This document shows positions 23,861 through 37,338 of a stretch of 64,000 nt of DNA, one piece after another. The notes beneath the pieces were generated by a model. The model saw only the letters and a program-made list of their open reading frames with translations, was not told where the DNA came from and searched no databases. This DNA comes from Aphelocoma coerulescens (taxonomy: Eukaryota > Chordata > Aves > Passeriformes > Corvidae), in contig NW_027184085.1 in the NCBI RefSeq assembly GCF_041296385.1, forward strand, positions 9,109,301 to 9,173,300, read 5' to 3'. The stretch's first letter is position 1. Each line of letters opens with the position of its first letter. A program made the position numbers and the translations under genes.

Positions 23861-26800
23861 AGCTCTGGTCTGCGCCCATCCTGGGGCATCCAGGTCCCAG
23901 ACTGCGTAACAACTGCATTTACTGAATTTTTAATTAACCACAGAAGAAGCTGTGGACACTGTGAGCCCTTTTGGAGTAGTCTGGACATACTGGGTGATGA
24001 GCTTTCAAAGTCTGGAATTCCGTGATCTTAACTTCACATGGGTATGTTGCAGTCATACATGGGGTCAGCATGCTACAGGCTGGTAATGATTTAGCTATAA
24101 TGTAGGGAAGTTGAATTGCACTGGAAAGAAGAAGATGGTGGGATGGCACAGACCCTGCCAAGCAATCCTCAGGGGTCTGCAGATGGGGCTGGAGTTGAAG
24201 TTTCCCTCTGTGGCCTCCTTACCCTGGGAAATATGGTGTTCTTGGACTGGGGGTGGCTGGAGATTTTTTCCCTACCCTGCCTGTGCCGTCCATCCCTGTC
24301 AAGGCAAACACCCCATTAACAGCAGGGATCTCCCCTCCCCCACACAATAACACAGCCAATGCTCACTTACTTAGGTGTCCACCCTAAAAAAAGAGTGCCT
24401 TCAATGTCATTAGTCCCTCAGACCTGGGTGAATAGGTTCTTGCTCCAATCTCCTCACCAGCACACCCTTATCAGTTCCATCTGGCAGTGAAGGTGAGGAT
24501 CAGCATGGGAAACCCTGTGATGAGGGAGAACACTCTGGGGAGTGGGAAGAGGGGACAAAAGCATACAGAAGGAAGGGAAAAAAGAAGATGAAAAAATCAA
24601 TTTAGTTACAATAAAGCCTCTTACAGTATTAACTGCTAATCCACAAATACACAAACACACAGAGGGAGTCCTTGGAATAAAGGCATTTAATTAAGCTATT
24701 TGCTTGAAGCTGGCTCTGAAAGGTCTGGCATGATGGAGGAACAGGCACAGCAGGACCCTTGTGGGAGATGCTTGCCAGGACCACTGGTGACCTTCCCCCT
24801 TGGTTCAAGGCCATGGAGCAGTGCTGTCCCCTCCATGGGGACACGGCCCACCCTCCAACCACATCTGGATCTCTCTGGGCTTCTCTTCGCTGGTTGAGGA
24901 GAATATCTCCTCGCCCCCCATGGATGCTGAGAAGCTGACTTTTCATGATGTTTCCCATCCAGCTGGGGTGTGAACTGTTGGCATCACAGGGCCATTTGCT
25001 CTTTCCTCCTCTCTTTTTCCTCGAAGGGAGGGGGCTGCTGTCGGGGGGGGTTTATAACTCTTCTTTCCTTTCATTTGATCTGCCAGCGGGCTCAGCAGGG
25101 GGAAGACCCTGCCTCGGCAGGCTGCCCACAAGATAAAAGGCAGAGAGGGCCAAGCCAAGACATTTCTTCCACTGTTCCCCCCACCCCTTCGCCCCTTCCT
25201 CTATCCCCCCGGTTTTCTTGGCAAAGGACGAAACAGGGAAATGAGCGTACTCCTTTCAAAGCCCTTCTTCTTTCAATATTGAACCGGGCCTGGATTCCCT
25301 TCTGGATGCCTGATTGCTGGCATTCCTGCTCCCCACGCAGCCTAAACTGTAACAGCTGAGGGCTGGGGATGCAGTCGGAGGAGTGCGAGCATGTGTGGGG
25401 AAGCTGTAAGGGAAACACCAGCCCTATTTCCCATCCCAGTATCGGGACTATGCTGCATCCCATAGACACCGGGCCCCTTGGGGGTCCCTCGGCTCCATTG
25501 CCACCTTCGGCCTCTGAAGCTCTGCTGCTCTGATGTGTCACGAGTTGTGGGGTCTCTGCTCCTGGCAAGCTCATGGGTTGTAAGATGTTTGGCAGTGTCA
25601 CTGTGTCCTGCAAAGCCTGTGCTAGGATGGGTCATGGGAACCAGCTCCACTGTCCTGGGATTCTTGTTAAACTTGGGAATCCTCTCCTGCCCTGAACTGG
25701 GATGAAAGCCACCCCAGGGAACCTGGCAGAATGCAGCCCAACTCCCACTTGCTGCGTTGGACTCAGTGGAGTGTTTCATTTTAACTTTTTCCAGACATTT
25801 TCTTTTGATTTCACCCTTTTCTATTTGACTTTTTTTTTTTTTTTTTTTTTTTTAAGGAAGATAACAATCTTGCATTTCCAAATGAAATCATTTGGCACCT
25901 GGGTGGGGTGAGGGAGGAAAGATTTACTTTTCAGTTAAAGCTGTTGAAACAGAATAGCTAAAATGTTGCCTTTTTTTTTTTTTTTTTTTCTTTCTTCCCC
26001 AGAAGGTTTTTGGAAAGAGAAATTTGTTTGAAGTGACCTTTTCTTAGGAACTGTTTTGATGAACTGGTATTTTCTGGATGAAAAAGTGTTTCTGCCTAAA
26101 GTGCTTGGCACTTCCCAAAGGAAAAGGCAGGAGCAGAAGGGCCATGTCAGCTGCAGAGGGAGAGGACTTGGTTTTGGGATTTCTCTGGAGGTCTGGGGAG
26201 GATGCCTGGGGTGGTGTGGCAAATTTGGTGCCAGAAGCTGGGGCATAATGACCAAGGTGGCGGGGGCAGCTCTGTTGTGGTGGCTCTCTGGGGCTGCTGA
26301 TGAGGGGAGTCCAGTGCTGCAAGGCAGCAAGGAAGGGGAGGTAAGATGGGACAGCCTGGATCTCCACCACAGCACTCCCCAGTTTCTCCTTATCAACCGT
26401 TTAGCACCTCTCATGCCTTTATCACACTCTGTGTAGCTTCCCAAGAAAGGAGGGCAGCCCACTGTAAACCTTTAATTAGCAACCACTTCTAGTTATGCTT
26501 GAGGGCCTTTGAGGCAGGAGGATTTGGATTTGTGAAGGCACAGCAGGGATGGAGAGCTGCTGGGTGTGATCCACAGTGCTCTTCCTGGGAGAGTCTCACA
26601 CTGGCACGTTCCCCAGACCCAAATTCTGGCAGTGCACATTCACTGGGGCTGGAGAAAAGCAGTGTGCCTCTGCTGTGGCATGATCCTGCCTTACATCTGG
26701 GGTTGCAAAAAGATTTTCAGCTCCAACAGCCCAAGGAGTGAGCTGGACATCCCATGGGGCAGCACCCAGGTACTCTGCAGAGCTGCTGCCCCCATCCAGG

Positions 26801-26965
26801 GGCCAACGTGGTCAGTGCAGCCCACATACTCTCCACTCCCAGGAGGGTTACATCCCTCCTGCATCCCATGTGCATATGTGATGGGTGGGATGCCCCAGGA
26901 GAGAGTCTATCGGCAGTTGTTCCCCTTCTTTAATCCCATTTGGATGTCCTCGTTTGCTGCTTTCC
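23861..26965. other. Non-coding tract, simple T runs
   Basis: I see no exon. T24 at 25830-25853 and T19 at 25971-25989 are plain homopolymers about 120 bp apart. A possible conserved patch lies around 24585-24640 (TTAGTTACAATAAAGCC, AGTATTAACTGCTAATCC). Confidence 0.45.
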
Positions 26966-26969
26966 TGCA

Positions 26970-27250
26970 CATCTCGTGTGGCATGTCGATTTGCTATTGC
27001 TCTGGTTTATTAATCAGAGTGTCAGGCAGGGGCAGATCAAATGGCTTACAAGAGCCTAAGTACGTTACAGCAACGCTATTATCTCTCTCCACTAAAATTC
27101 GTAATCTCCATGAAAAATTAGAGCAAGCTGCTCTGACAAGCCCCATTCTCCTTATGCCCCACGAGCAGGACCCTAATTATTTTACCTTTCTTTAACTCTT
27201 TATTAATCCCATCCTCCACCAGCTGCCTGTTATTTTGCCTGGGATTCATG
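26970..27250. promoter_or_regulatory. Candidate conserved enhancer
   Basis: Complex AT-rich block: TGGTTTATTAATCAGAGTG (palindromic TTATTAA core), CTAAGTACGTTACAGCAACG, CTATTATCTCTC, ACTAAAATTCGTAATCTCC, CCCTAATTATTTTACC and CTTTATTAATCCC. Rare CpGs are kept inside AT-rich words, which is unusual for decaying DNA and suggests selection. No coding frame. Confidence 0.48.
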
Positions 27251-27479
27251 CATTAACAAAAGAGATTGGCTTCACACATGCTTTTAAACCCCTGGTGCTC
27301 GCAGACTGCCAGTGTGAGACTGCTCTACTTGCATTGAGATACCTGCCAGAGAGGTAGGCAGCTGCTTTTGTGGGGTCTCTTATGCTTTTTGGGGTGGTCT
27401 TGCCTGGCAGGGTGGCAGCGTCTGAGGCTCCTTCCCGAGGCACCCAGCAGGTGGTGGTGATGTATAGGTAGTTCCTCAC

Positions 27480-27800
27480 AGCCTTTTCTTATCGGAGGAT
27501 TTAAATGTTTTATTCAGCTGCAGGTTGATATTATCTATCTCTCGGGCTTCCAGCGGGGGCTCACCGCATCATAAGACTTTCTTTTCATATTTGCCAGGCT
27601 GGACACAGGCAGGGTTTGGTTCTTGTTCCCCGTTTTGTTCTCTCCAGACTGTGCCAGGTGCAGACTTTCATACGGATGGAAAACAAGCAAAACCTCTTAT
27701 CACTCCTGCAAGTCTAGTTGACACAGTCTTTCCACTCTTTGACTGCATTTAATACCTTTTATTTCACATCTTTCAGCACTTTATAATAGGACCAAACCAA
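27480..27800. promoter_or_regulatory. Possible conserved element
   Basis: Contains TTATCGGAGGATTTAAATG, TTGATATTATCTATCTCTCG (GATA-type cores), CCGCATCATAAGAC and TTTATTTCACATC with TATAATAGG. Weaker than the islands at 27.0 and 28.8 kb. Confidence 0.33.
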
Positions 27801-28734
27801 TATAATATCTGTAAAAACTCCTGTTTTGAAGGGGTGGTGTCTGGAGGGAGAGAAGTGATCGGCCTGGGACAGGGATGATGCTGTGGGTGTACCTGGGCAC
27901 AGAGAAACATGGATGGACTGGGAAGCTGGGGTGCTCTTGTCCACTCTCAGGGGGTGAGAAGCAGTGCCATGGTTGTCACCCAGTCCTTTCTAGATGGCTA
28001 TTGGGCCAGCTATTGGCCTGTGAGGAAGGCACTGGGACAGATCCTGGGAAAACTCACTGGTTCTCCTGAGAGCTGCAGCTGAGCTGAACCAGAGGAACAC
28101 ACTGGGGCTGGAAGTGGAGAAATCAGGAATGTGCCTGCCCAAAATCTTTGGCCAGGATGTCCAGAGGAGGGGCAGAGGGGAGCAGAGGGCATACAGACTG
28201 GAGCCTGTCTGGGTGTTGGTGAAAGGCTGGGACTGCAAGGGCTGGGTCCAGCTTGGCACTGCTGGGTTTGCAGCCCCATTTCATCCCAGGGATGCTCAGT
28301 CTCCCAGCTGCACCCCCTGGGCATCAGTACAGAACAACTGAGGGGCACAGTGCTCCATCTCACTGCCCTTCAGCATGGAAATACCCACAGGTACCAAGGG
28401 AATTTTTAATTCTAGGAGCCACCTACTTCCCTAGAGAGGCCACAGATGTTCTCAAATTCTCTGTCCTGAATGACTGAGCCCAATGCCACTGCTTTGGATG
28501 GGAAGTAACTGGTTCCTCTTTGCTTTTTCCTTTCTGCCACACTTATGTCCAGGTGTTTAACTCTGATCTTGGATCGATTTAAACTTATCCATTTTTTCTA
28601 TGACAAGGGCCTCTGAGATGATGAAAAATTGACATGGTGTAATAGCAGAGAAATGTCTCTGGATCTGCAGCCAATCTCTCCTGCAGCGTAGAAATGAAGC
28701 CCTCCAAACACTACAGAACATCTGAGAAAATTCA

Positions 28735-29000
28735 ATAGTTTCTCATTTTTATATAGGTATATATATGTATGTGTATGTACATGTGCATAGCTCCGTAATA
28801 CTCATATTAATATTCTCCACCCATTTCATTGCAGCACCTGGCCATCAGAAATGCGGCTCCTAATGCCATGGGCTAATGGGATATGTTTTTATTTGTCCTT
28901 GTTATAAAATAGGTACCTCCGTATTAACTTTGCAGGGCATTATATTGATGTAGGGCAGTAAACTTTATGGCAGATTTCACAACCCTGTTAAGTGCATCAT
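28735..29000. promoter_or_regulatory. Candidate conserved enhancer with a TA/TG simple-repeat edge
   Basis: It begins with a TATATAGG/TATATATGTATGTGTATG simple stretch (28750-28785). Then come CTCCGTAATACTCATATTAA, TATTCTCCACCC, GCTCCTAATGCCATGG, GCTAATGGGATATG, CTTGTTATAAAATAGG, TCCGTATTAACTTTGC and CATTATATTGATG. A high density of ATTA/TAAT cores with retained CpGs marks it as likely regulatory. Confidence 0.48.
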
Positions 29001-32000
29001 CTTAGGCTGTAATGTCTATCTGGGAAGACAAGTGAAACCCTTGCCAGCAATACATGCCTGGGAAGGTGGTGTGAAGCTGGGGGAGGAGAGGAGAAGTGAT
29101 GCTGATACCTGCAGGATCCCGGAGTGTGCATGAGGCTCTCCAGATCCCAGGAAAAGGGGTTTGCTCGCTGTTCTTTGGCTGCTCACAAAGTCTCTGTGAG
29201 CAGTGCCTGTGCCAGCAGTGATTGCATCCCTTGGGGTTCTGGCTGGCTGCTCCAGAGGCTGTTTGCTCTCCTGTGCCTCCGCCTTCCACATCCCCAGTAA
29301 ATCTGACGCTATGCGCACTGTGGCCGCTGGTCACAGATAACTGCTTAGCTTAAATCCTGCTTGAATTCCCTTGGCTTATCTGCTAAATGGGATCTCGGTT
29401 ATAAATAGAGTCCTGCAGACATGAAGGTCTATTTGGGCAGGGGCTTGTTTGGCAAGGAGTTTTACACAAGTTTGAGCAAATTGCTGGGGAGAAGCTGAGA
29501 GATAATAACAAGGAAAATGATATTAAACTGGCTTCTCTGCTTCCTCCTTATCCCTTAGCTGTTAGCAACTCACCAGGAGAGCACAGCTCTCAAGCAGACA
29601 AGGCAACACGGATCTCCACAACCCCAGTCCAGCAACTGCAGCTGTGAAATGCTGTCTCAAAGCCAGGAAAAGGAGAGAAAGTTGTGTCCCCATGAAAGTT
29701 GTGTGATATGTGTCCCCATGGCTGCCCTTGGAGTGGGATGCATCTGTGCAGGGTGAAGATGAGCTCCATGCCCGTTGAGGCACAGAAGCTGCAGGGGTGC
29801 TGGCCCTCCTCCCCCAGCTCTTAGTGGCTGGCTGCCATCACTGTCAGCTAATTGGAATGCTGATAATTATTAGTGTTTCATGATTTAATTTTCTCCTCAT
29901 TACAGTCTCTGCCTCAGCCTTACTGGCACTGAGAGCATCTCTACAGAAGACCATAGGAGATGGAGGGGGTGATCCACACCCTTGCAGGACGTTGGTGAAA
30001 CCAGATCAGATGCAAAATGTGCCTGGGGGGACCAGGTCAAAACCCCATAGCTTTGGGACACAGTGAAGACCAGACTGGGCAGTGGGTTAGCAAGGCTGGG
30101 CCTGCAACAAGTCAGAAGAATCCTAATTCTTCTGGAAGGCTCTGGGTGATGAAAAGTCAACCATCTGGGGAGGGGTGTGTGCAGGAGAAAAGCTTTGTTG
30201 GTGTGTGCATCAAGCATTGCACAGCAACTCAGAGTGTTACAGGTGAAAAACAGCCAACTAATTAATTTACTTGGGTTAGCATAGGATAAATGTTGTGTGG
30301 GGAGATCAGTCTGCTGAACAGGATGGTTGGTCAGTGTCTGGTGGTAATGGGAGTCTCCATCACAACAGTTCTTGCTGTTGTGTCTTCAGCTGGGCCAGGA
30401 AACTCTGCCAAACTTTATCTTGCTCAGTTTTTACAGCCTAGCTGGCCATGATCCTACCTGAGCCCCCAGAGCATGCATAATTCAGTACCACTGACACCTC
30501 AAGTACATCAAGAACATCTCTTAAATCCCTTAACTGCATACAGAGGACAATCCTACATGACCATTCCTACGGATGACCTACAAACCTCGTCTCAACACAG
30601 GGAGGTCACTGCTGCAGCAAGGATGCTTTAAGACTTTCCTCCCAGGGTGGAGATCATCCCTTTCAGGTACACAGATAGAGCAGGACCATCTGAAATTCCC
30701 ACCTGGAAAGCTTCTGTAAGAATTAGTCAGATACTTAATTGTGAGGTTGCTATGAGGTTTTTGCATCAAGTATGAATTTTTGGGACTTCTATCCTTTTGC
30801 TTGCAAAGCTTTTTAATTTCTTTCCCTTGTCTGGTGGGCAAACCCTGTTACAGTGTGGATAAAAACCCCATCAAGGAAAATTCAGGTTTTCCTGACTCTT
30901 AGAGCCTTGGGGTGCTGCAGGGAAAGGACATTTGAGCACACATTGCTGGTTGGAATTCGGCACCAAGACCCTTCCCTGTGCACAGTCCAGGACTGGGTTG
31001 CCAAATAAGCTTTGGTTTGGGCCAGATTTTCCCCAAGGGCAGAGAGAGGGGTAGGTAGGGTGGCAGAGAACCTTGGAGTAACCTCTGTCTGGGTCACTGC
31101 AAGCCCAGATTGATGCCAGCGCCACCTGGCACCGGGCTTGAACCAGGAGCATGGTGTGGTACAAATGGGAAACGAGAGACGCGGCCTGACAGAGGGCAAT
31201 TTGGGTAAAACAACATCAGGAGTGTCAAAATAGATTTGTTTCCAATATAGAAAACACCTCCCCAGGGAGCATGAGGGAGACTTAGGAGTTGTTAGTTTTG
31301 GACGAGACAGGCAGTGAATTTGATCTGCGAACAAAGGGGAGCTGGCAAAGCTGACAGCTTTTGCTCTGATTGCTTTGCTTCCTCTGTGCCGGACTATGTC
31401 TCTTTTTTTTTTTTCTTTTATCCTTTAATACTTTTTTTCCCTTTTAATTTATTGAAATGCTCTGGATCTCAATTCCCTTTCTTTGCTCTTTACTTCTTAT
31501 TGCTTTGGCTGAAACTTTAAATCCCCAGTATGACTGGGATCAGGGCAAGAATAAAAATATCCCATGGAAAAACAAACCAGCCCAAGGACATGAAAACAAG
31601 CTGCAGTGCTTCTGATGTTCAGTTTTGGTAGCAGAGGGTGGGTGTCTCTTGGGAGCAGGACAGGGACATGGGGATGGAGGGCTGTGGCGAATCCCTGCAC
31701 AGCAGAGTGGTCAAAGTGAATTGGTGGGCTGCACTCTGACTCCTAAGGATCAGAGTCTGCTAAAATCATCTGCCTGACTTGAAGGGTAGGATAAAAAAGA
31801 AATCTCCCTGCCAAGGGGTGAGGCTGGAGGCTTTTCCTGAAGCTAAGAAAGTGCCAAGAAGGAAGCCTTGCCTTGTGAAATGTCCTCTGAGAACTGAAGG
31901 CACATTGAGAAATAGCTGCCAGGCCACCTCCTTGCCTGATCCTGTTTTTTCAGAAACAAAAATCCTTTTTCACAGGGGTAAACTGAGGCCCAGGGCAATG

Positions 32001-33710
32001 ATGTGGTATCAGTAAGTGGGAAAGGCTTGGAGCAGCACCCCACATTCCTGGGCATCAGCTGTTTTCCCTCTGCGCAGACAGCTTGTGTAGTCAATGTGTC
32101 ACGTTACTCTCCTTTCATCAGCCTGAAATTACCATTTGTAAAAAGGGGAAAGAAATCCAAATCTTCAAGAAGCCACTCAGGCTGCTATCTGAGGCTTGTT
32201 TCTTTTTTCGTTGGTTTGGGGGGTTTTTTTGGTTGGCTTTTTTTTTTTTTAATAAATCAAAAGAACAGATGTTTCTTTTTGATATTAAATGCTCTGCAGG
32301 GTTGGATCCTGCTCTTGCTTCCAGCACTGTGTATCTGGAGTGAAGCAGCAGTTCCTCCAGTGGGGAGAGGTGCTTCTCTGCAGTGCCTGACCCCTGGAAC
32401 TTTTGGGAAAGGGGCTTTCCCCTCCTTGTGTCACCTTGCTATCGATGACATTAGTAACAGATGCATTTACAGCCTACCTACTGTGGAATGGCTCCTGGTT
32501 GCTGTTGTGTCCTACCTCAAAACAGGGCAGGTTTAGTTTTTCTGCAGCCTCCTCATTGCTCAGCTTCTCTTTCAGTGGTGCTTTTCTAGCACCCTCCATG
32601 GCTGCCACTCAAAGACACCCAGGGTGGACCACTGCAGCTCATCTCATGGATTTCCTGGGGAAAACCATTTCCCAATGGGATCCCACAGTCCTGCTTAATC
32701 TTAACCTTTCTGTCAGTGTTGGCAGGTGCATACCAACCTCCTGCAGCACCTTGAGTGCAGGGATTGGTCTGGAAGATGTTTTCCTGCAGCAGTTGGGCTG
32801 TTGTTGCTTGTCCTGACCCTTCTTGCATTTCTACTCCAAAAGAAATGGTGAGTAACTATTTGCCCTGCCAGTGACCTTGAAGCACAGAGCCAGGGGCTTG
32901 TGTTCAGATGAAACCTCCTGCACACCCTGCATGGACGTGGTCTGCTGTCAGGGTCTGATTCTGCCAGCTGCGGTCTCTGGTCTGTGTCACAGTTGGATTT
33001 AGCTCCTGGTAAACAGGCTGAGAAAGCTGGAGCTCAAATGATGTGGAAGGTGGGATCCTCAGGGCTAAAGTTTGTCATTGCTTTCTCCAAAACAGGTGAC
33101 TCTTGACAGATCCTCGTGGAATCTGCTCTCAACGTATTCGAGCTGAGACTCAGGAAGGAGCTCAGCAATGCACAGTGCTGAACTTCACCATCATCATCCT
33201 CATCCTCAGGTTGGCAATGGGGCTCAGCAAGGCCAGGAGCTGCAGCACATGGACAGATGCCTGGTGGAGGGAACAGTCTCCCCAGGGTTCCCTGCATTGA
33301 ATAGAGGGTAGATCCACCCCAGAAATGCCTCATCCTGGGGCCAAGAGAGTGAACTTCATGATCCCCCTGCTTCTTTTGAGAAGCAGCATCTCAGGGGTGT
33401 CTGTTTCGTTTTTACCAATTTAAACACCTAATCTGAAAGAGAAGAACCCTAATTTGAGAGGGATGTACTGGCCTGGAAAGTGCATGAGCACTGTTCCTGA
33501 CCACGCTGCAGCAATGATCTCCACGCCTCCAGCACCACAGATGTCCTGACAAAGCCCAAGCTGCTCTGTGAGGATGGTGGCCACTTTTCAGAAAAGGTTA
33601 TGGACTCCCTGATCAATAGCTGAAGACTCTCACTGCTGTCACTGCTTAGGGCTGAGGAATGGGGGCTGTGGCTGGTTAGGTACAGAAAAGAGCTCTGGAC
33701 TTCATCAGAA
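29001..33710. other. Non-coding tract
   Basis: No exon, RNA gene or transposon that I can support. Small AT-rich candidates lie at 29490-29540 (GAGATAATAACAAGG, ATATTAAACTGG) and 29840-29900 (CAGCTAATTGGAATGC, TGATAATTATTAGTG, CATGATTTAATTTTC). T runs occur near 31400 and 32240. Open frames are short and show no family resemblance. Confidence 0.45.
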
Positions 33711-33714
33711 GCAT

Positions 33715-34030
33715 TTAAAATGTCAGATTGTCTTTAATCATGAAAATACAAAAGCAAGAATCTAGTCTGACCGCTTGGCTGTGCTGAAATAATAGCTCAT
33801 TTAGAAGGTGGAATTTAAGCCTAAAAGCTAACATTTTTGGTGCGTATTTATAACAGGCAGGCACAGGGAACCTATCTACACTGTGTTTAATTTCTTTCAC
33901 AAGCTTCTTTGATCCAGGCGTTACTATCCAGGCAAAACTGGCACAAGTTCCTTCGGAGGCATGACCAACCATGCTGCTGTGAGCTGCCCAGCACTGCAAC
34001 TGAGAGTGGATTCATTTTAATTGAGTGTTT
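33715..34030. promoter_or_regulatory. Possible conserved element
   Basis: AT-rich unique sequence with TCTTTAATCATGAAAATAC, GAAATAATAGCTCATTTAG, AAAGCTAACATTTTTGG and GCGTATTTATAACAGGC. It lacks repeat structure. Conservation would have to be tested. Confidence 0.33.
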
Positions 34031-35504
34031 GGGCTAGCTGCACCAGCCAGAAATCTTGCTTCAGCTTGTCACCATGAGCTCATTACCTCCAAAATCCAAA
34101 GCCTTGCCTACCTCATGGGGATGGAAAAATGGGGCACTTGCCAGGTGCCTGCAGCAGGTCTCAGCTACAGCGTGTTGGGTGATGTACAGGATGATGCTGG
34201 GATGGGGTGGGGGGGCACCCAGTTTGACTGGGATGGAGCCAGGGAGGTATTTTTGCAGCCTCTTGAATGCCCATGGTATCCCTGAAGACAAGGGGATGGA
34301 TTATGGGTTTCCAGCATTTTATCACTCTGTCTGCCCCAGGGCAAGCAGGAGGACCATGAGCCCTGGGAAAATCAGGCATCGCTTTCCTTTGAAGGTGGGG
34401 AAGATGACTGCTGGTCCTGCTCCAAGCTCCTCCTGCACTGGCCTTCAGGATACAGTTATTTTTGCAGAGAAGGGTGGCCCATTTTGAACACATCAGAGCC
34501 AAGCTGGACCACAGATCCATCTGGCAGGGAAGATAAACACACTGCCTGGGCTTCTCCACTAGCTCATGCCTAGCACATGCCCAGTAAAGCCTTCTCCCTC
34601 TCCCAAATGATATTTCAGCCCACCACAAGCTCTGGGATTGCTGGAGCATGGCAAGTTCAGCTGCTGACCACTCCTTGTACTAAGAGGCAGTGAAGAATGT
34701 ATTTATTCCCTCTGAACCTTCTCCATGCGTTTAAGGACTATTATCCTCCCTGGCTGTACACAATCTCTTTTCCAGGCAACAATGTCTCCCACCTGACCAA
34801 TTTTTCCTGGTGCAGAAGATTTCCCAGACCTTGGATTGTCTCCATTTGGGGATCTGTGAGAGCAGGAGCATACACACTGTCCATGTGTACAGATTTACAT
34901 TGTTACATGGTGATGTTGGTGTTTTGCTATTATTTCCTGACAACTGGTACCACTCTCTGGAGCAGCAGGACCTAGCTCATGAGCTTGGCAGTGCCCCAAA
35001 CAGTTTATTTCCTTTGTGTAAATCAACCTCGTATCTCATTTGTCATCTCGTTGATAAGCAGTTTTGGCAGGTCTTTTGGCAGCTTTAGAAATCAGGCTAC
35101 CCTAAACACGTGGTGCTGGCAGAAGATGTCACCTCAGTGTCTACACCCTTCCCTAATTCATTCATGCACAGACTGAGCAGCGCTGGTCCCTGTGCTCCCT
35201 GCCTGAAGGGCTCTGCCCCTCTGCTGAGGAACTGGCCATGCATCCCGGCCTGTTTATCCATTTCTAACTGGGAGAAAACATCCCTGCTCTTCTGCCACCA
35301 CCTCAGCCCCTTCAGGGGTCATTTTGCTGCTTGTCTTCAGGTTTGTTTTGAGACCAAGCATAGAAAAACTTGCAGGATGGGAGCCCTTCCAAACCTGCTT
35401 GCAGTGGGTTTTAATAGTAATGGTCCTCTGCTTTGTTCTGCCGTGGGCTTGTCCTCAGCTGATCATCTCCTGCATCAGGGGAGGAATAACCCCATGTACC
35501 AGCA

Positions 35505-36013
35505 CAGAATGGGGGCCGACCAGCTGGAAAGCAGAAGGACAAGGACCTGGGGCTCCTGCTGGACAACAAGCTGTCCATGAGCCAGCAGTGCCTTTGTGGG
35601 CAGGAGGGCCAATGGTGTCCTGGGGTGCATTAGGAAGAGCGTTGCAGCAGGTCAGGGACATGAATCTACCCCTCTACTCAGCCCTAGTGAGGTGCATCTG
35701 GAATGCAGTGTCCAGATCTGAGCTTCTTAGTACAGGAGAGACATGGAGCTCCTGGAGGGGATCCAGCAGAGGGCTGTGAAGGTGACTGAGGGACTGGAGC
35801 ATCTTTCTTATGAGGAAAGGCTGAGAGAGCTGGGTCTGTTCAGCCTGGGCAATAGATGACAGAGAGGGGACCTCATCAATATGTACAAGTATCTGAAGGG
35901 TGTGAGAGGATGGACCAGGCTCTGCTAGGTGGTTTTGTGCCATAGGGCACGAGGCAATGGGCAGAAACAGAGGCACAGGAAGTTCCATCTGAATATGAGG
36001 AGCACTGTGCAGG
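35505..36013 (+). mobile_element. CR1 LINE, 5' part of a copy split by an LTR
   Basis: About 500 bp of CR1: GGACCTGGGGCTCCTGCTGG, ACAACAAGCTGTCCATGAGC, CAGCAGAGGGCTGTGAAGG, TATGAGGAAAGGCTGAGAGA and TCTGAAGGGTGTGAGAGGAT. It breaks off at 36013 and resumes at 37339, after the LTR. The reading frame is decayed. It is on the plus strand and ends in the ATTCTGTG tail near 37520. Confidence 0.92.
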
Positions 36014-37338
36014 TGTCATGGGTTAGCAAGCATAGTCCCAGAAGGGATGTCCTTGCTAAGGGGTGCTTACAGCTTCCTCTGTGACTGGACAGAACCTATC
36101 AGCTGGCCAGATTGAATGTGGACAATTCTTTAAGCCACTTAAAGTTGTGACTGCCTCTGTGATACACACTTAAGAATAGAAAACCCCTCCCCACAGCTCT
36201 GTCTCGTTTCTGGTGCTGGGACAGGTGGCTGCAGGCCCTGTGCAGGGGTCAGCGGGCCCGGCCCAGGCCCTGCTCGGGCCAGGCCGGGCCAGGCCACGGC
36301 CATCCTGGAGCCGATGGACCCTGTTCCACCCATGGAACCCCCCCACCCTGCTGTGGGCAGCCAGAGCAGCCTGGCTCCCCCCCTCCTCCAGTTCGGCCAA
36401 GATTCAGCTGAAGCTGCCCCGCTGTCCAGCAGAGATCATGTGAGCAACAGCGATAAGCCACATTCCAGCTGCAAGGCCTGGGTGAGATCAACCCTTTTAG
36501 TGCTGTGAAGAGCTGAAAACCTGAGGGAAGAGAAAGAGGAGATGCTTAAAGCTGAAATTCTGTTGTAAAGCTATGATGTATCAGAGTACCCGTTGTAATT
36601 TCATGAAGGCATGGGGGGTGGAGCGTTCAACTTGTACTTGTGAGCAAAAGCACCTGTGCTGAGATAGGCAGATGCTGAAGCAGCTGTAATTTCATGAGAA
36701 GCTGGAACAGCGAGAGATGGAAGCAATGAGGACTTTTGCTCCAAATGGAAAAGGAGAAAACCTCAGTTCCTAGAGACGCTCCCAGAGATAGTCCTAATGA
36801 TGAAGATGAGGAGGACCCTTTGCTCCCAGGGAAGGAGAAGGGCCTCTGTTCTTAGAGATGAAATGTTCCCAGAGATGGATGAAGAGAACTTTTGTTTCTG
36901 AATGGCTCAACCTTAAAATTGTACCCCAAAAAACTTCAAGAGTGGATCCCGAAAGCAGTTGTGGGAAAAGCTGCAAGTCGGGGAAGGGACTCACATGCGA
37001 GCAGAGAACCAACCCGGGTGGCTGGCTCATTGTGATAATGTTTTCATAGCATGGGCAAGAGAGACTCCTCTTCCTAAATGGACTGAACAAGTTATTATGG
37101 AAGTGGTAAACAGACTGAACATCTCAAGGGTTGTCTTTTTACATTGTCAGTGGGAGAAGGGAGGAAGTTGGGGGGAGGAGGAGAGTTCTAAAGGTGTGGT
37201 ATAATTTTTTTTTCTTCTTTTAGGTCTGTTAATAAACTTCTTTATATTCTTTCAAGTTTGGTGCCTGCTTTGCATTTCTCCTAATTTTTATCTCACAGAA
37301 GATAAACAGTAATGAGTATTTTAGACCAAACCACTACA
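36014..37338 (+). mobile_element. Solo LTR of an endogenous retrovirus (1325 bp) inserted in a CR1
   Basis: It begins TGTCATGGGTT and ends AAACCACTACA, so the ends form an imperfect inverted repeat (8 of 11 positions; TGT...ACA). It is bounded on both sides by GCAGG (36009-36013 and 37339-37343), a 5-bp target-site duplication. The interrupted CR1 reads on across it. An AATAAA at 37231-37236, followed by a GT-rich word, is the likely LTR poly(A) signal and sets plus orientation. There is no gag, pol or env, no primer-binding site and no second LTR, so it is a recombination product. A 5-bp duplication fits ERVL-type elements, but the family is not certain. Confidence 0.88.

Noticed and set aside
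23649..23909. Lys/Glu/Arg-rich open frame
   Set aside because: Produced by the GGAAGGAAAG purine tract; no family resemblance and no splice context.
36014..37338. Possibility of a full endogenous provirus or a host exon inside the LTR
   Set aside because: No gag, pol or env similarity, no second LTR, and the flanking target duplication closes directly on this single element.
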